Source: Alphaproteobacteria bacterium (lineage in GTDB: Bacteria > Pseudomonadota > Alphaproteobacteria > Micropepsales > Micropepsaceae). Taken from it: a DNA stretch of 5,075 nucleotides. The position numbers and the translations under genes were made by a program. Below, piece after piece: positions 4,631-5,075 of the stretch. The notes under the pieces are model-generated. The model was given only the letters and a program-made list of their open reading frames with translations, had not been told where the DNA came from and ran no database searches. Within the stretch, counting starts at the first letter, position 1; each line of letters starts with the position of its first letter. Location: NCBI GenBank assembly GCA_026400305.1, contig JAPLPI010000087.1:1-5075 (forward strand), in the 5' to 3' direction.

Positions 4631-5075
4631 TCAGCGCAGAACGGCCTTGGGATCCAGGCTGATCGTCAGGACTTGTGTCTTTTCATAACGCATACCGGGT
4701 ATCTGGATGGGCGAGGCTAGCAGGGCCGCATCGCGCGCCGACAGCGCCATGTTGCGGAAAGGCTTGTCGGCCTGGAAGCGCTGCTGGTCTACGATGATGA
4801 CATCGTCGATCACCCCACTTTTGAGCAGCCTGATGCGCACCAGCACCGGCATGTTGCGCGCCCCGGCAATGGACAGGTCCGGCAGCCAGCGCCTCAGGAT
4901 TTGCGCCCGGATGAAATCCTTCAGGGCATAATTGCCTTCGCCGCTGCCGTCACCGGCGCCGCCCGGCGCGGCGCTGTTGTCGGCATTGGGCAGGGCGATG
5001 TCGTTGCTCTTTAGTTGCGCCAGCGCCCGCAGCTTTGCCGACAGTTCATCTTCGGGTTCTCTCGTGCCTTGCGGG
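4631..5075 (-). CDS. TolA/TonB-C-like cell envelope protein (partial, C-terminal 147 residues)
   Basis: The frame is open from the window edge (first full codon at 5074) to TGA at 4631-4633, so the N-terminus is missing. Visible residues 1-25 are charged and helix-prone (EPEDELSAKLRALAQLK), 33-48 form a Gly/Ala/Asp-rich linker, and 49-147 resemble the C-terminal domain of alphaproteobacterial TolA: YALKDFIRAQILRRWLP, then a VLVRIRLLKSGVIDDVIIVD strand pair, then RFQADKPFRNMALSARDAALL, and a final TQVLTISLDP strand. TolA spans the periplasm from an inner-membrane anchor, linking the TolQR motor to TolB-Pal and outer-membrane constriction. tolB normally lies directly downstream, but here 222 bp of non-coding DNA and a convergent rraA-like gene follow, so this may be a separate TolA-like or TonB-like paralogue. 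The missing N-terminus should show the anchor and a proline- or alanine-rich spacer. Confidence 0.75.
   Translation of the reverse strand, partial: PQGTREPEDELSAKLRALAQLKSNDIALPNADNSAAPGGAGDGSGEGNYALKDFIRAQILRRWLPDLSIAGARNMPVLVRIRLLKSGVIDDVIIVDQQRFQADKPFRNMALSARDAALLASPIQIPGMRYEKTQVLTISLDPKAVLR

Noticed and set aside
1..5075. CRISPR array, tRNA, insertion sequence or phage elements
   Set aside because: No regular spaced repeats, cloverleaf pattern, transposase motifs or terminal inverted repeats with target duplications were seen on either strand.

Overview
The window is high-GC (roughly 60-65% by eye), densely coded DNA with bacterial gene structure. The TolA-type C-terminal domain, the phospholipase D (PLD)-type cardiolipin synthase and the sparing use of Shine-Dalgarno sites fit a proteobacterium, most likely an alphaproteobacterium. 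The genus cannot be fixed from this sequence. No rRNA, tRNA, CRISPR array, insertion sequence or phage gene was found.

Layout, left to right. (1) 1-773, minus: N-terminal half of a cardiolipin synthase-like PLD membrane protein, cut by the window edge. (2) 774-859: an 86-bp divergent intergenic region with an inverted repeat. (3) 860-1553, plus: an endonuclease/exonuclease/phosphatase (EEP) family gene that can be read only through two single-base frameshifts, both in T runs. (4) 1466-2545, minus: a type-1 glycerate 2-kinase (GarK/GlxK family). Its last ~33 codons no longer resemble the family and run antisense through the 3' end of the EEP gene. (5) 2546-2660: a 115-bp divergent intergenic region with two strong dyads and a short direct repeat. 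(6) 2661-3563, plus: an exported SUMF1/FGE-sulfatase-domain protein lacking the catalytic cysteine pair of true formylglycine-generating enzymes. (7) 3650-4408, plus: an RraA-like (HMG/CHA aldolase fold) protein with a signal peptide, starting at TTG behind a good GGAGG, with a hairpin just upstream. (8) 4409-4630: a convergent intergenic region with two hairpins and a possible 23-codon ORF. (9) 4631-5075, minus: the C-terminal part of a TolA/TonB-C-like envelope protein, cut by the window edge.

The genes do not form one obvious pathway. Three concern the envelope or are exported (cardiolipin synthase, SUMF1 protein, TolA-like protein), a fourth is an exported RraA-like protein, and glycerate kinase is central carbon metabolism. 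The genes at 2661 and 3650 may be co-transcribed (86-bp gap). I see no convincing new multi-gene system. The points most worth a second look are the doubly frameshifted EEP gene beside the C-terminally altered glycerate kinase, the dyads in the 2546-2660 divergent promoter region, and the signal peptide on an RraA-fold protein.
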